This document shows positions 8,129-16,400 of a DNA stretch of 64,000 nt, one piece after another. The notes under the pieces were generated by a model. The model saw nothing but the letters and a program-made list of their open reading frames with translations, was not told the DNA's origin and did not search any database. The stretch is from a bacterium (GTDB lineage Bacteria; Margulisbacteria; Marinamargulisbacteria; UBA817; JABISL01). The number at the start of each line of letters is the position of its first letter. Position 1 is the stretch's first letter. A program made the position numbers and the translations under genes. Location: positions 62,001 to 126,000 of the forward strand of contig JABISL010000005.1 in the NCBI GenBank assembly GCA_018700055.1, written 5' to 3'.

Positions 8129-8581
8129 TTATGTTAGCTCTATCCCATCGTCCGTAATAATAATTTTTTTCTGTTTATATAGTTTTCCAATAGCACGCTT
8201 AAACACCAGTTTGCTTATTTGAAACTCTTTTTTAATATCTTCGGGAGAACTTTTATCACTAAAGCTAGATTTCCCACCAGCGTCCTTAAGATGCTCAAGA
8301 ATTTTGTCCGCAGTTGAAATAAGGTGCTTGCCTATATTCGGCTGCAACGACACATCTATTCGACCATCTTCTCTAACACATTTGATATAGGCTTTGAGAG
8401 TGTCGCCCTCTTCATACTTGGTATACACCTGATTGCGATAAACCAATCCGATATATTCATCATTAATCGACACAACAATCCCCAAGTCAGTAAACTCATA
8501 TATCTGAGCAGCTACTTCTTGCCATGGCGCAAAAACGCCCGGCTCAACGGTTTCTTTCAAATACTCAGAATCATCGTCCAT
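8129..8581 (-). CDS. S1 RNA-binding plus winged-helix protein (CvfB-like, short)
   Basis: A 150-aa protein. Residues about 25-75 resemble an S1 domain (GIVVSINDEYIGLVYRNQVY... GRIDVSLQPNIGK). Residues about 105-150 resemble the CvfB winged helix (FQISKLVFKRAIGKLYKQKKI). Full CvfB proteins are about 280 aa with more S1 repeats, so this is a short version. AAGGAA precedes the ATG. It sits 2 bp upstream of the exonuclease gene. An RNA-binding regulatory role is inferred. Confidence 0.75.
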   Translation of the reverse strand: MDDDSEYLKETVEPGVFAPWQEVAAQIYEFTDLGIVVSINDEYIGLVYRNQVYTKYEEGDTLKAYIKCVREDGRIDVSLQPNIGKHLISTADKILEHLKDAGGKSSFSDKSSPEDIKKEFQISKLVFKRAIGKLYKQKKIIITDDGIELT

Positions 8582-8685
8582 TTTTTTCCTTATTTTTCCG
8601 GTCTCTTTACCCTTAGTCTACCTATATTCCCAACGCTTAACCACACCAGACACTTTTTAAGTGTGATTAAAGATATAATTACATT

Positions 8686-9156
8686 ATGACTGAAGAAAGC
8701 TTATTCACTATATATATTGATGGCGATGCGTTTCCGAATCCGCTTAAACGAATCCTATTGTCGGCCATTAATCGACTCGAACTAACCACCATTGCCATAT
8801 CAAACAAGCCAATAACGATTGGACCATCCACACACATTCAGTATCTCATCGTGGGTGCAGGTGCGGACCAAGCGGATGACCGCATAGTCGAGTTAGTTTC
8901 TGAAGAAGACCTTGTTATTACGTCTGATATTCCATTAGCAGACCGGATAATAACCCAAAACGCATACGTTATCGATCATAGAGGTCATGTCTTAGATGAC
9001 ACCAATATAAAGGGGGCTCTAGCCATGCGTAACTTGATGCAATCGCTTCGTGATAGTGGCGAGACAACCAAAGGTCCTGACCCATTTGGGCCAAAAGACG
9101 TAGAGCGATTTGCCAATCAATTGAATCGTTTTTTAACGAAACGAATTAGACAGTAA
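8686..9156 (+). CDS. YaiI/YqxD family protein (UPF0178, DUF188)
   Basis: A 156-aa protein with the family's N-terminal IYIDGDAFPNP, central GADQADDRIVELV and SDIPLADRII, and C-terminal RNLMQSLRDSGETTKGP signature. The fold is PIN-like, with conserved Asp residues, but no biochemical function is established for the family. It is divergent from the S1 protein gene. Its last 24 bases overlap the convergent gene at 9133. Confidence 0.9.
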   Translation: MTEESLFTIYIDGDAFPNPLKRILLSAINRLELTTIAISNKPITIGPSTHIQYLIVGAGADQADDRIVELVSEEDLVITSDIPLADRIITQNAYVIDHRGHVLDDTNIKGALAMRNLMQSLRDSGETTKGPDPFGPKDVERFANQLNRFLTKRIRQ

Positions 9157-9618
9157 CAGGTCTTTTACTAATGACAACAACGCCAATCCATCGATAAGTT
9201 TATCGGACTTAGTAATCGAATGATTTTCCGAAAGGGTTTTCTTTTCATATTCTAAAAGACCTTTGAGATCCTTATTTTGAAGTGCTAATTTGTCTCTAAC
9301 GATAGGCGGCGTTAATTCTAGCAAGTCAATATTATGTTGTTCACAAAAAAGATGAAGGATCGCCGTGTTCGCAAAACTCTCTTCATCTTTAATGGCCCCC
9401 TTATACTTTTGAGGTGATTGATACGCAAAACTATTAAAATCATAGTTACGTTTTATTTGGTTTAATTCATTTAATATTTGTTGATACTTTTGACCTCTAG
9501 TTTTAGCAAACTCTAAGGACACCTTCTCTTTTTTATCAATGAATAACCCTTTGTCAGTTATATTGCATTCCAAAAAATTAATTAATTCTTTTTCAAATCT
9601 AAACAAGATGATTTTCAT
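9133..9618 (-). CDS. hypothetical protein, possible RuvC/RNase H-like fold
   Basis: A 161-aa cytoplasmic protein with AAGGA upstream of the ATG. The order of elements loosely recalls RuvC-type resolvase or DUF3010 proteins: an initial beta strand, a central DEESFANTAILHLFCEQH helix, the strand LLELTPPIVRDKL, and a terminal SDKLIDGLALLSLVKDLL helix with an Asp. The classical first catalytic Asp is not obvious, because the N-terminus reads MKIILFRFEKE. I treat the fold as a suggestion only. Confidence 0.5.
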   Translation of the reverse strand: MKIILFRFEKELINFLECNITDKGLFIDKKEKVSLEFAKTRGQKYQQILNELNQIKRNYDFNSFAYQSPQKYKGAIKDEESFANTAILHLFCEQHNIDLLELTPPIVRDKLALQNKDLKGLLEYEKKTLSENHSITKSDKLIDGLALLSLVKDLLLSNSFR

Positions 9619-9676
9619 ATTACGTCCTTTTATTCATTACTCGGGTGAATGATAACATTATACAGATACTCTTAAC

Positions 9677-10222
9677 CTACTTAACAACGACATAGCAGGA
9701 TTGAACAAACCCAAACTCATACGCTTTCGATGAAACAAGTTGAAGACGAACATCCTTCTCGGTCTTCCTAAACAAAGGAATTCCACTGCCAATAACAAAA
9801 GGCACTGTGGTAATTATCATCTGATCAACTAGACAATCACTTAGAAATCGTTGAATCGTATTTCCACCATCTATATACAAATGCTTACCCCCTTCAGAAT
9901 CTAATCTAGAGTACAACTCACTTGGCGACTCCGATGAATGCGAAACCGTTTCAGATATATTATCCGGAATCTTGAGCACCTTACGACTCAACACAATGAC
10001 GCGCTTATCGGCATAAGGCCACTGACCAAACGATAGTACTTTTTCGTATGAGTTACGCCCCATTACCAATACATCAATTGAATCAAAAAATGCCTGATAG
10101 CCAGCATCTTCACCTTGAGGCACAAGCTTATTAGCCTCATCCAACCAATCCAGGCTACCGTCCTCTCTAGCGATGAAGCCGTCCAAGCTTGTTGCAATAA
10201 ACACAGATACTTTTAACGACAT
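9677..10222 (-). CDS. RibD C-terminal / dihydrofolate reductase-like protein
   Basis: A protein of about 181 aa. The start is the ATG at 10222, with GAGGAG 5-6 nt upstream; the earlier in-frame GTG is less likely. Family motifs are IATSLDGFIAREDGSLDWL at the N-terminus, DVLVMGRNSYEKVL at about 50-63, LYIDGGNTIQRFL at about 118-130, and the terminal ...VVK. It is predicted to bind NADPH and reduce a small molecule; the substrate is not known for most such singletons. It lies 15 bp after the glycosyltransferase gene. Confidence 0.88.
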   Translation of the reverse strand: MSLKVSVFIATSLDGFIAREDGSLDWLDEANKLVPQGEDAGYQAFFDSIDVLVMGRNSYEKVLSFGQWPYADKRVIVLSRKVLKIPDNISETVSHSSESPSELYSRLDSEGGKHLYIDGGNTIQRFLSDCLVDQMIITTVPFVIGSGIPLFRKTEKDVRLQLVSSKAYEFGFVQSCYVVVK

Positions 10223-10237
10223 AAACACTCCTCAAGA

Positions 10238-11218
10238 CTAAAAGTTAAAATACTGACATCCCGGCACATCATCCAAAAAACCTGTAATTTCCTCTGCACT
10301 CCCTCTTTGCGTAACGGCAATAACAACCTTCTCATCTTTACGCGCATTCAAAGAGTCGTGGTGTTCCACAGAGATCCCGTAAATGGACTTACCGATTTTC
10401 TTAGTATTATTACTAACCCACTTAAATTCAACACCTTGAGCGACTAACTCTTTAGCCAAACTTTTACCTGATGGTCCTGTACCCCACAACACAATATCCT
10501 CTTTGCCATAAAACTTCAGAAAATACGCCACTTTTAACACGTAGAATTTTTGATCCTTACAATGTGCCATTGTCCGCGACACACGAGCAGGGTGATCTCG
10601 CCATAAATGGGTGATACGGTCGGAAGAAACCACCTTAAGCTTCTTCTCAATCATCTTGAACACTAAGTGATAATCTTCAGGATAATCTTCGTCTTGAAAC
10701 GCATTAATCGACTCTAGGTCTGTTTTATAAGCCATCCAATTAGGAGATGCAATGACACATTCCTTAAATACATGTTTGGCATGGCTATTGGTCCGACATA
10801 ACTCGTTAAGCCAATCCGCGTATTTAATAAAGCCCTCTGCAAGATTTCCCTCACTAAAATACGACACCAACCCCGTCGCAACATGACCTGGCCCATGGGT
10901 TAACAAAAGCTCTTTCAATGTTGCCAGTTTATGGTCCGGCATTAGGTCATCTGCATCATGACGAGTAACAAGGTCTCCTGATACCGCAGAATACGCCGTC
11001 TTTAAGGCATCTATAATGCCATGACCTTGATTTGCTAACAGGCTAACCCGAGAGTCCCGCTGCGCATATTTTTTTAGTAACTGAACCGACTCATCCTCAG
11101 AATGATCGTCCACTGCGATCAATTCAAAATCAGGTTCACTTTGAGATAAGATCGATTGAATTGTGTCATCAAGATGTTTCGCTTCGTTCTTGAAGCACAT
11201 AACAATGGATATCTTCAT
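10238..11218 (-). CDS. family 2 glycosyltransferase with C-terminal nucleotide-binding-like domain
   Basis: A 326-aa protein. Residues 1-220 are a GT-A domain: ISIVMCFKNEAKHLDDTIQSIL, the metal-binding HDADDL at about 90-95, and a downstream ED motif (QDEDYPEDYHL). Residues about 240-326 start EDIVLWGTGPSGKSLAKEL, a Rossmann-like segment resembling the N-terminal part of PglD-type sugar enzymes. It probably transfers a sugar to a surface glycan. No other glycan genes are nearby, so it looks like an isolated gene. Confidence 0.85.
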   Translation of the reverse strand: MKISIVMCFKNEAKHLDDTIQSILSQSEPDFELIAVDDHSEDESVQLLKKYAQRDSRVSLLANQGHGIIDALKTAYSAVSGDLVTRHDADDLMPDHKLATLKELLLTHGPGHVATGLVSYFSEGNLAEGFIKYADWLNELCRTNSHAKHVFKECVIASPNWMAYKTDLESINAFQDEDYPEDYHLVFKMIEKKLKVVSSDRITHLWRDHPARVSRTMAHCKDQKFYVLKVAYFLKFYGKEDIVLWGTGPSGKSLAKELVAQGVEFKWVSNNTKKIGKSIYGISVEHHDSLNARKDEKVVIAVTQRGSAEEITGFLDDVPGCQYFNF

Positions 11219-11297
11219 AATGAGTATATTACTGCAGTAAAGACTGTTCGAACATCAGCCAGCCCCAGAAGCCCCTTCTATTCGGGGGTGATATAAA

Positions 11298-11326
11298 TGG
11301 AAAAAAATAGGGTCATAACCTATAAT
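11298..11326 (+). promoter_or_regulatory. possible promoter of the LuxR-type regulator
   Basis: TATAAT at 11321-11326 with a weak -35-like TGGAAA at 11298-11303 (17 nt apart) lies ahead of the ATG at 11355. The gene's ribosome site GGAG is at 11341-11344. The -10 is a perfect match, the -35 is poor, so an activator may be needed. Confidence 0.4.
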
Positions 11327-11354
11327 TCGGAAACAGATAAGGAGACAAGAATAC

Positions 11355-11876
11355 ATGAGCGATACAAATAACATAAGTTCAGTTTTTGATTTTGAGGAAA
11401 TGGGAATTTGTATTTCTACACCTCACAAAAAAATATTATTTCAAAATGATGCCTGCAAAGATATTTGTGGAGATCAACTTTCAAAAACTTGTCATTTGTG
11501 CGCAGATGTTTCTTTGAAAGAGACGAAGCATCACCTAGTTCCAATTACTTCCAAAGCAACCGCTTTGGTTGGCGAAAAACAATACATCGCCAAACAACTG
11601 TGTGATATCTATATTTACAAAGAAGAAAACAAAAAAGATCTCACAATCCTATATCCCGTAGACAAACTAATAAGTACTAACTACCACTACCTAAAAGAAC
11701 AAAAATTCACTCCACGAGAAATAGAAATTGGCCTATTAATTCTGGAGAAAAAGACCAATCTTAATATTCAAGAAAAACTATTCATCACAAAAGCAACCTT
11801 AAAAACGCATCTCAATCACATGTATCAAAAATGCCCTTCATTGAAGTCTGTACGGTTAAACAAAAAGACCCCCTAG
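11355..11876 (+). CDS. LuxR-type HTH regulator with Cys-rich PAS-like sensor domain
   Basis: A 173-aa protein. Residues about 8-100 look like a short PAS-type sensor and carry four closely spaced cysteines (C34, C38, C46, C49 in NDACKDICGDQLSKTCHLCA). Residues about 115-165 form a LuxR/GerE-type DNA-binding domain (FTPREIEIGLLILEKKTN ... ATLKTHLNHMYQKC). No kinase or receiver domain is present, so it probably senses a signal directly. A thiol or metal-based signal is suggested by the cysteines. No obvious target operon is adjacent except the ion channel downstream. Confidence 0.75.
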   Translation: MSDTNNISSVFDFEEMGICISTPHKKILFQNDACKDICGDQLSKTCHLCADVSLKETKHHLVPITSKATALVGEKQYIAKQLCDIYIYKEENKKDLTILYPVDKLISTNYHYLKEQKFTPREIEIGLLILEKKTNLNIQEKLFITKATLKTHLNHMYQKCPSLKSVRLNKKTP

Positions 11877-11920
11877 ACTAAACATGGTGGTCGACTAACG
11901 ACCATTCTTTGGTATCATAA

Positions 11921-12352
11921 GTGACTATGCTCTCCCTATTCTTCATTAACATTCTAATGGTTGCCTTGGTTGTAGGAATTCATTATGAATCATTACATTT
12001 CTTAACACGTAACCTAACTCGAATTAAGATCAAAAATCGATTAAAGCTTGTATTTGGTGTATTTGGCGCGCTAATAGCACATGCTATAGAGATTATTATC
12101 TACGGCGGTGCTTATTACTATATGCATCACGCCAACAAATGGGGACAATTACGCGGTAACTTTTCCGGAACTTTTGAAGACTGCATCTATTTTTCATATA
12201 CCAGTTACACAACCGTTGGCTTTGGCGATATTGAAGCCTTGGGCCGAATCCGATTTTTATCTGGAATTGAATCATTAACCGGCATCGTCCTTATTACCTG
12301 GACTGCCTCTTTTCTATTCTTAGAAATGCAGCGACATTGGAAGATAAAGTAA
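11921..12352 (+). CDS. two-TM potassium-channel-family protein
   Basis: A 143-aa protein with a first membrane stretch at about 5-25, a second at about 45-68 and a pore module at about 88-135. The selectivity filter reads TTVGFGD, the canonical K+ channel signature, preceded by the pore helix (CIYFSYTSY) and followed by a final transmembrane helix. No RCK or cyclic-nucleotide domain is attached. It probably conducts K+ across the inner membrane as a tetramer. Confidence 0.85.
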   Translation: MTMLSLFFINILMVALVVGIHYESLHFLTRNLTRIKIKNRLKLVFGVFGALIAHAIEIIIYGGAYYYMHHANKWGQLRGNFSGTFEDCIYFSYTSYTTVGFGDIEALGRIRFLSGIESLTGIVLITWTASFLFLEMQRHWKIK

Positions 12353-12435
12353 CCTTCCCAAACTAAACAAATCTACCTTTTCATCGATAAAGTCCTTACA
12401 TAAGCAATTGATATTTACTTAAAAAAGGAACTAAA

Positions 12436-13205
12436 ATGAAGCCGTTAGAGACTAAGCCATGGAGACCTATTGTGCGGGCGCTTTTATATGCGTTGGACTA
12501 TTACTTGGAGGGTGTGGACTCGTCCTAAATGGATCAGATGGTCCCGCGGCCAAAGACTTCGGAAACGCATTAAGCTTAGACGGGGTAGATGATAATATTC
12601 TAATACCTAGCCTCCATGCAAACCTAACATATACTGTCTCCGCATGGGTCAACATAAATCATACTGATACGGACGAAGAGTACAGCACCCTCTTTGATTA
12701 CGGAAACCTCCCAGCACTGGGTATCGATGCTAGCAATCCTAGTTCCTGGATCATTTATGATGATAACAATGAGCCAGATGGGGAAGCTTTGGTTGCCCCT
12801 GTAAATCATTCTGAACAGATCGACCAATGGGTTCATCTAACGTTTGTGTATGGCGAAACAGAGTTTAAGTTATATATAGACGGTATTGAAATACAATCGA
12901 CAACAAATACGGCAGTAACACTTAACACTAGTGGTGGGCTCAGTATTGGGTCATTAATTGCCACAGGAGAATATGTGACAGGGTTGATCGATGACGTTGC
13001 TATTTGGAATGTCGCCAAGACACCTGCTGAAATACTCGCACTGAAAGACACCATGACGGGAACAGAAGATGGATTAGTGGCCTTTTATAATTTTGACTCC
13101 GACTCTGTAAGTGGAACTAGTGTGCAAAACATCGTTAGTCCGGGCACACATGACGGGACACTTACCAATGGCGCAACGACGATATTATCTACGCTTGAAC
13201 GCTAA
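12436..13205 (+). CDS. LamG-domain lipoprotein with a frame discontinuity in its signal peptide
   Basis: The main frame (open from the ATG at 12459) gives a lipobox LLLGGC at about residues 14-19 and a concanavalin/LamG-like domain (ALSLDGVDDNILIPS ... FTVSAWVN-like TYTVSAWVN ... LYIDGIEI ... IDDVAIWNVAKTPAEI). The best ribosome site (AAGGA at 12426-12430) instead serves the ATG at 12436, whose frame (MKPLETKPWRPIVR) is one base out of register. Adding one G to the GGG run at 12476-12478 joins the two into a textbook lipoprotein signal. It probably binds glycans at the cell surface if the frame is intact in the cell. Confidence 0.72.
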
Positions 13206-13222
13206 CTAAAAAGTGACTCAGT

Positions 13223-13519
13223 CTAACCTTTTTCAGAAAGCAATGCCGTAGAACCAACAGATGGATGAAAGAATTTCGCTTTAATAGCCAGGTACTCAGG
13301 GTTGGCAAACAACGCCTCTTTTTGGGCCTTTGTCTCAAACTCAATAATAAACACACGATTTATGGGGCTATCACTTTCGGAAATTAAGACATCGCTGACT
13401 TTGAAATCATATCGGAACCTGCCACCATGGTCACGTAAAAGTGCGCTTATGCCCTTTCTATAGTCGGCATACATCACTTCATCCATTACTTGAATCCCAA
13501 AAGTTACTTCATACGCCAC
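13223..13519 (-). CDS. DUF1330-like small protein
   Basis: A 98-aa protein starting with GTG at 13519; AAGGAG lies 7 nt upstream, which decides the start. It has a dimeric alpha/beta-barrel-like pattern with RVFIIEFETKAQKEALFANPEYLAIK, typical of DUF1330/ABM-type proteins. Function is unknown for the family. It is 24 bp downstream of the pyrophosphatase start region on the same strand. Confidence 0.72.
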   Translation of the reverse strand: MAYEVTFGIQVMDEVMYADYRKGISALLRDHGGRFRYDFKVSDVLISESDSPINRVFIIEFETKAQKEALFANPEYLAIKAKFFHPSVGSTALLSEKG

Positions 13520-13543
13520 GCGAATCTCCTTAGATCTGTGGGC

Positions 13544-14080
13544 TTACTTGTTAAACTTCTCGTTATAATCAAGAATACTCTGCTCAAGAATCTGTATAGC
13601 TTCCTTACGCCCTTGAAAGTCTTCAACAACGACCGTCTTATTCTCAAGTTTTTTGTAATCTTCAAAAAAGCTACGTAACTCTCGAAGATGATGTTTGGGT
13701 AATTCAGATATATCCTGAATATGATTCACACTCATATCATGAGTCGCAACGGCAATGATTTTGTCATCTTTTTCATCGCCATCAAGCATCTGCATAACAC
13801 CAATGATCTTTGCTTCAACAATACACATCGGGACGATCTCAATTTGAGAGATCACCAAGATATCTAGTGGATCGTCATCGTCACAATATGTTTTGGGGAT
13901 AAACCCATAGTTAGCAGGGTAGTTAACAGACGAGTACAACACACGATCTAAAACCAACATACCGGAGTCTTTATCTAGTTCATATTTAGCCCTAGAATTT
14001 TTAGGGATTTCAATTATTGACCGAACATTATCGGGAGCGCCTTCGCCTATTTCAACGTCATGCCATGGATGAGAATTCAT
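13544..14080 (-). CDS. ppa: inorganic pyrophosphatase (family I)
   Basis: A 178-aa family I soluble pyrophosphatase. Visible signature elements are [29 protein letters not shown], the metal-binding [10 protein letters not shown] at about 71-80 and [11 protein letters not shown]. It hydrolyses PPi to drive biosynthesis in the cytoplasm. The length is usual for bacterial enzymes, and AAGGA precedes the ATG. It is followed by the DUF1330-like gene on the same strand. Confidence 0.96.
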   Translation of the reverse strand: MNSHPWHDVEIGEGAPDNVRSIIEIPKNSRAKYELDKDSGMLVLDRVLYSSVNYPANYGFIPKTYCDDDDPLDILVISQIEIVPMCIVEAKIIGVMQMLDGDEKDDKIIAVATHDMSVNHIQDISELPKHHLRELRSFFEDYKKLENKTVVVEDFQGRKEAIQILEQSILDYNEKFNK

Positions 14081-14168
14081 CGTATTTCCTTTTTAAATAA
14101 TTTTCACGTTTATCAAATCAGGCATATAAGCTACCAAAAAAACAGCCATCTGTTAACCGGTCTCTCGA

Positions 14169-15332
14169 TCAGTTATCCACTCGCGGTCGAATCAAAACTG
14201 AAGTGTAGGTACAAATAAACCCTAAAAACGAAACAACCCAACACAGCTGAGAACATAGAATCCAAGTGACATATTGTCCCGGAAGCAATAAAGGAAATAA
14301 CACCCGAAAAATCAGCCCCAACACCAACATTGCAAATAACCACCCCACTATCATAGGAGGGCACTTAATGTTTCTGCCCGTATGTCCCCAAGAAACACGA
14401 GACATCATCCCAAGCGTAGACATCCCAATCGCTCCATATGCAAACGCATGTAAGGAAAGGTTCAATGAAACAAGTCCTAGTATTGCAAACCCCTTCAATA
14501 CAAACCCTAATACAATATTGGCGTAGGCAATATACAACACCCACAATAGCGGTTTTTTCCATATCTTATGCGTGTACCACCCCAACAACCGCAGACTCAA
14601 AACAACGGCAATTGCCCCTGCAAACAACCCTGTGCTTAGGCCCATAGGATTCAATAACTCAGCAACAAAATAACCTATAAACAAAACTAGGCTTGCGATA
14701 TTAATGAATGGCCACGTTTTTAAATCAACTTCCCCATCCACACCTTTTTGAATAAAAAATGGAATCACCCGGCCACCAATCATCACAATAAGCGCAACGA
14801 TCAGGTATAACCCGGAATATAGTCCCAATCGAATACCATCCGGGACAACCCCAATAACCCCCAGGTAGAACACAATGTTACTTCCCATTAAAAAAAGAAG
14901 CTTAATAACAACCCCAAAGTTACGCCACTGCCTCGCCTTAATAATCGGTATCAGTAATGAGATGAGAAGTAATGCTACAAACAACGTATCTAATCCAACC
15001 GAAACAACCAAGTCGCCCCAACCGGAAACCATTATTACTCTAGAGATCAACCACGGCAGCATAAGTAAAAACAACGAGCCACCTTCAGGGGTACTATGAC
15101 CAGTCCAATTACGTACAGCTGTCAGCAAAAAACCCGCAATTACAGCTACGGCATAACCAAATATCATCTCGTGGGCATGCCAATACATTGGCACCAAGTC
15201 GGTAGGCTTAATCGACCAAGAGAACACATAAATCCCCATCCATAATAAAATGGATACGACCGAATAGATACTCGCCCCTAAGAAAAAAGGGCGAAACCCT
15301 ATTGAAAAAAGTGATCTTAGAATCTGACTCAT
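14169..15332 (-). CDS. NnrS family heme-copper membrane protein
   Basis: A protein of about 387 aa. The ATG at 15332 (MSQILRSLFSIGFRPFFLG) fits the family N-terminus; a longer frame to 15395 would overlap the upstream gene. About 11-12 transmembrane helices are visible, with the conserved WHAHEMIFGYA motif near residue 50 and HAFAYGAIG later. These carry the His residues known in NnrS, a protein linked to tolerance of nitric oxide stress. No denitrification genes are in the window. A low-oxygen lifestyle fits the cbb3 oxidase cluster further along. Confidence 0.88.
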   Translation of the reverse strand: MSQILRSLFSIGFRPFFLGASIYSVVSILLWMGIYVFSWSIKPTDLVPMYWHAHEMIFGYAVAVIAGFLLTAVRNWTGHSTPEGGSLFLLMLPWLISRVIMVSGWGDLVVSVGLDTLFVALLLISLLIPIIKARQWRNFGVVIKLLFLMGSNIVFYLGVIGVVPDGIRLGLYSGLYLIVALIVMIGGRVIPFFIQKGVDGEVDLKTWPFINIASLVLFIGYFVAELLNPMGLSTGLFAGAIAVVLSLRLLGWYTHKIWKKPLLWVLYIAYANIVLGFVLKGFAILGLVSLNLSLHAFAYGAIGMSTLGMMSRVSWGHTGRNIKCPPMIVGWLFAMLVLGLIFRVLFPLLLPGQYVTWILCSQLCWVVSFLGFICTYTSVLIRPRVDN

Positions 15333-15366
15333 CTTACAAAGAGTATAGTCTAAAACAGAATATCTT

Positions 15367-16391
15367 CTAAATAGTTGTGATCGTCCCATTATCAATTAAG
15401 AACTCTAAAGTCTCACCCGATTTCTTGTAGATAATATAACGCCCTTTGATGGTTCGAACTTGTGTTGTGTCATTAATATGAATTTTAATAACACCTTCAA
15501 ACAAATAGTCTTCTTTTTTACCCTTCTTCTCTTCAGGTTCGGAGGTATCATCTAGAGACCAATTAACTTCTTTGGCCTCGCCAGACTCAACGATAAGCGT
15601 GGTTTGAATATTATCTTGTCGTGAATAATATTGTGTCCCTTCCACAGACACATCATCAAGAACTCCCCACCAAGGCCAATCATCATTCTTTTTCGAATTG
15701 TGAGAATAAACCGTTTTACTAGACCATCTATCCGCCCCGTCTGCAAAAGCATCCAAAACTGGGGTTTCGTCATAAGCCAAGGTTGAATCAATATCAAACA
15801 AGGCATACTGATACGCCACGGCTGTGGAATCGCCTTCTATCTCATCCCGTCTTTCAGAGTTGTCAGAAAAGCGCGTTCGATATTTTTTCCGATATGTCGT
15901 CGATGCGTCCCCATGATTATCAACGTAAGTATCATCTTGGTCATGATACCCAAAATCATCCCCAGCAAGGTCGAGAATATAGTATTGTTCTTCTAATTTC
16001 TCAACCCAAGGGTCATTTGGGAAAAACGAAGTCACATTTACCTCCCAGATCTCCTCCGGGCCAGACTTATCCTTATAGGTCCACTCGGATGTTAAATCAA
16101 ACTCAGGGTAACCGGTAACAGAATAGGTAACATCCTTATCAAGAAGCCTACGCCCAACAGAATCCCAAACAGGTGCTGAAGCAGAGGTTTGAAACCCGCT
16201 CTTGTTGGCAGAAGCACTAGCAGTAACGCTCTCTGTACCAGGAGCCAACAGTCGATAAGACGACATGAGGCTAAATTGAAAGTCATTGATATCTGTTTCA
16301 TCATCGACCTCATCAATAACCGCAGCACAGCCGGCTACACAAATAATTAATAAAAAATAGCTACACCATTTTTTTACAAAAAACTAAACAT
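15367..16391 (-). CDS. hypothetical lipoprotein, start region interrupted by a T-run frameshift
   Basis: No family recognised. The clear frame upstream of 16266 continues without stop to about 16383 and encodes KKWCSYFLLIICVAGC, a lipoprotein signal with lipobox VAGC. That frame has no start codon. The only suitable ATG (16391-16389, just after the stop of the 1000-aa gene) is one base out of register. Adding one T to the T6 run at 16378-16383 restores a signal starting MFSFFVKKW. The mature part (about 320 aa) is acidic, rich in Asp, Tyr and Trp, with beta-strand character. It is likely membrane-anchored outside the cytoplasm and co-transcribed with the two genes upstream. Confidence 0.6.
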
Positions 16392-16400
16392 ATTTAAAAA

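Noticed and set aside
13490-13678. Plus-strand frame over the pyrophosphatase and DUF1330-like genes
   Set aside because: Lies inside two well-supported genes on the other strand and has no family resemblance.
15783-16118. Plus-strand frame across the lipoprotein gene
   Set aside because: His/Pro/Arg-rich composition typical of antisense shadow frames in this window; no ribosome site.
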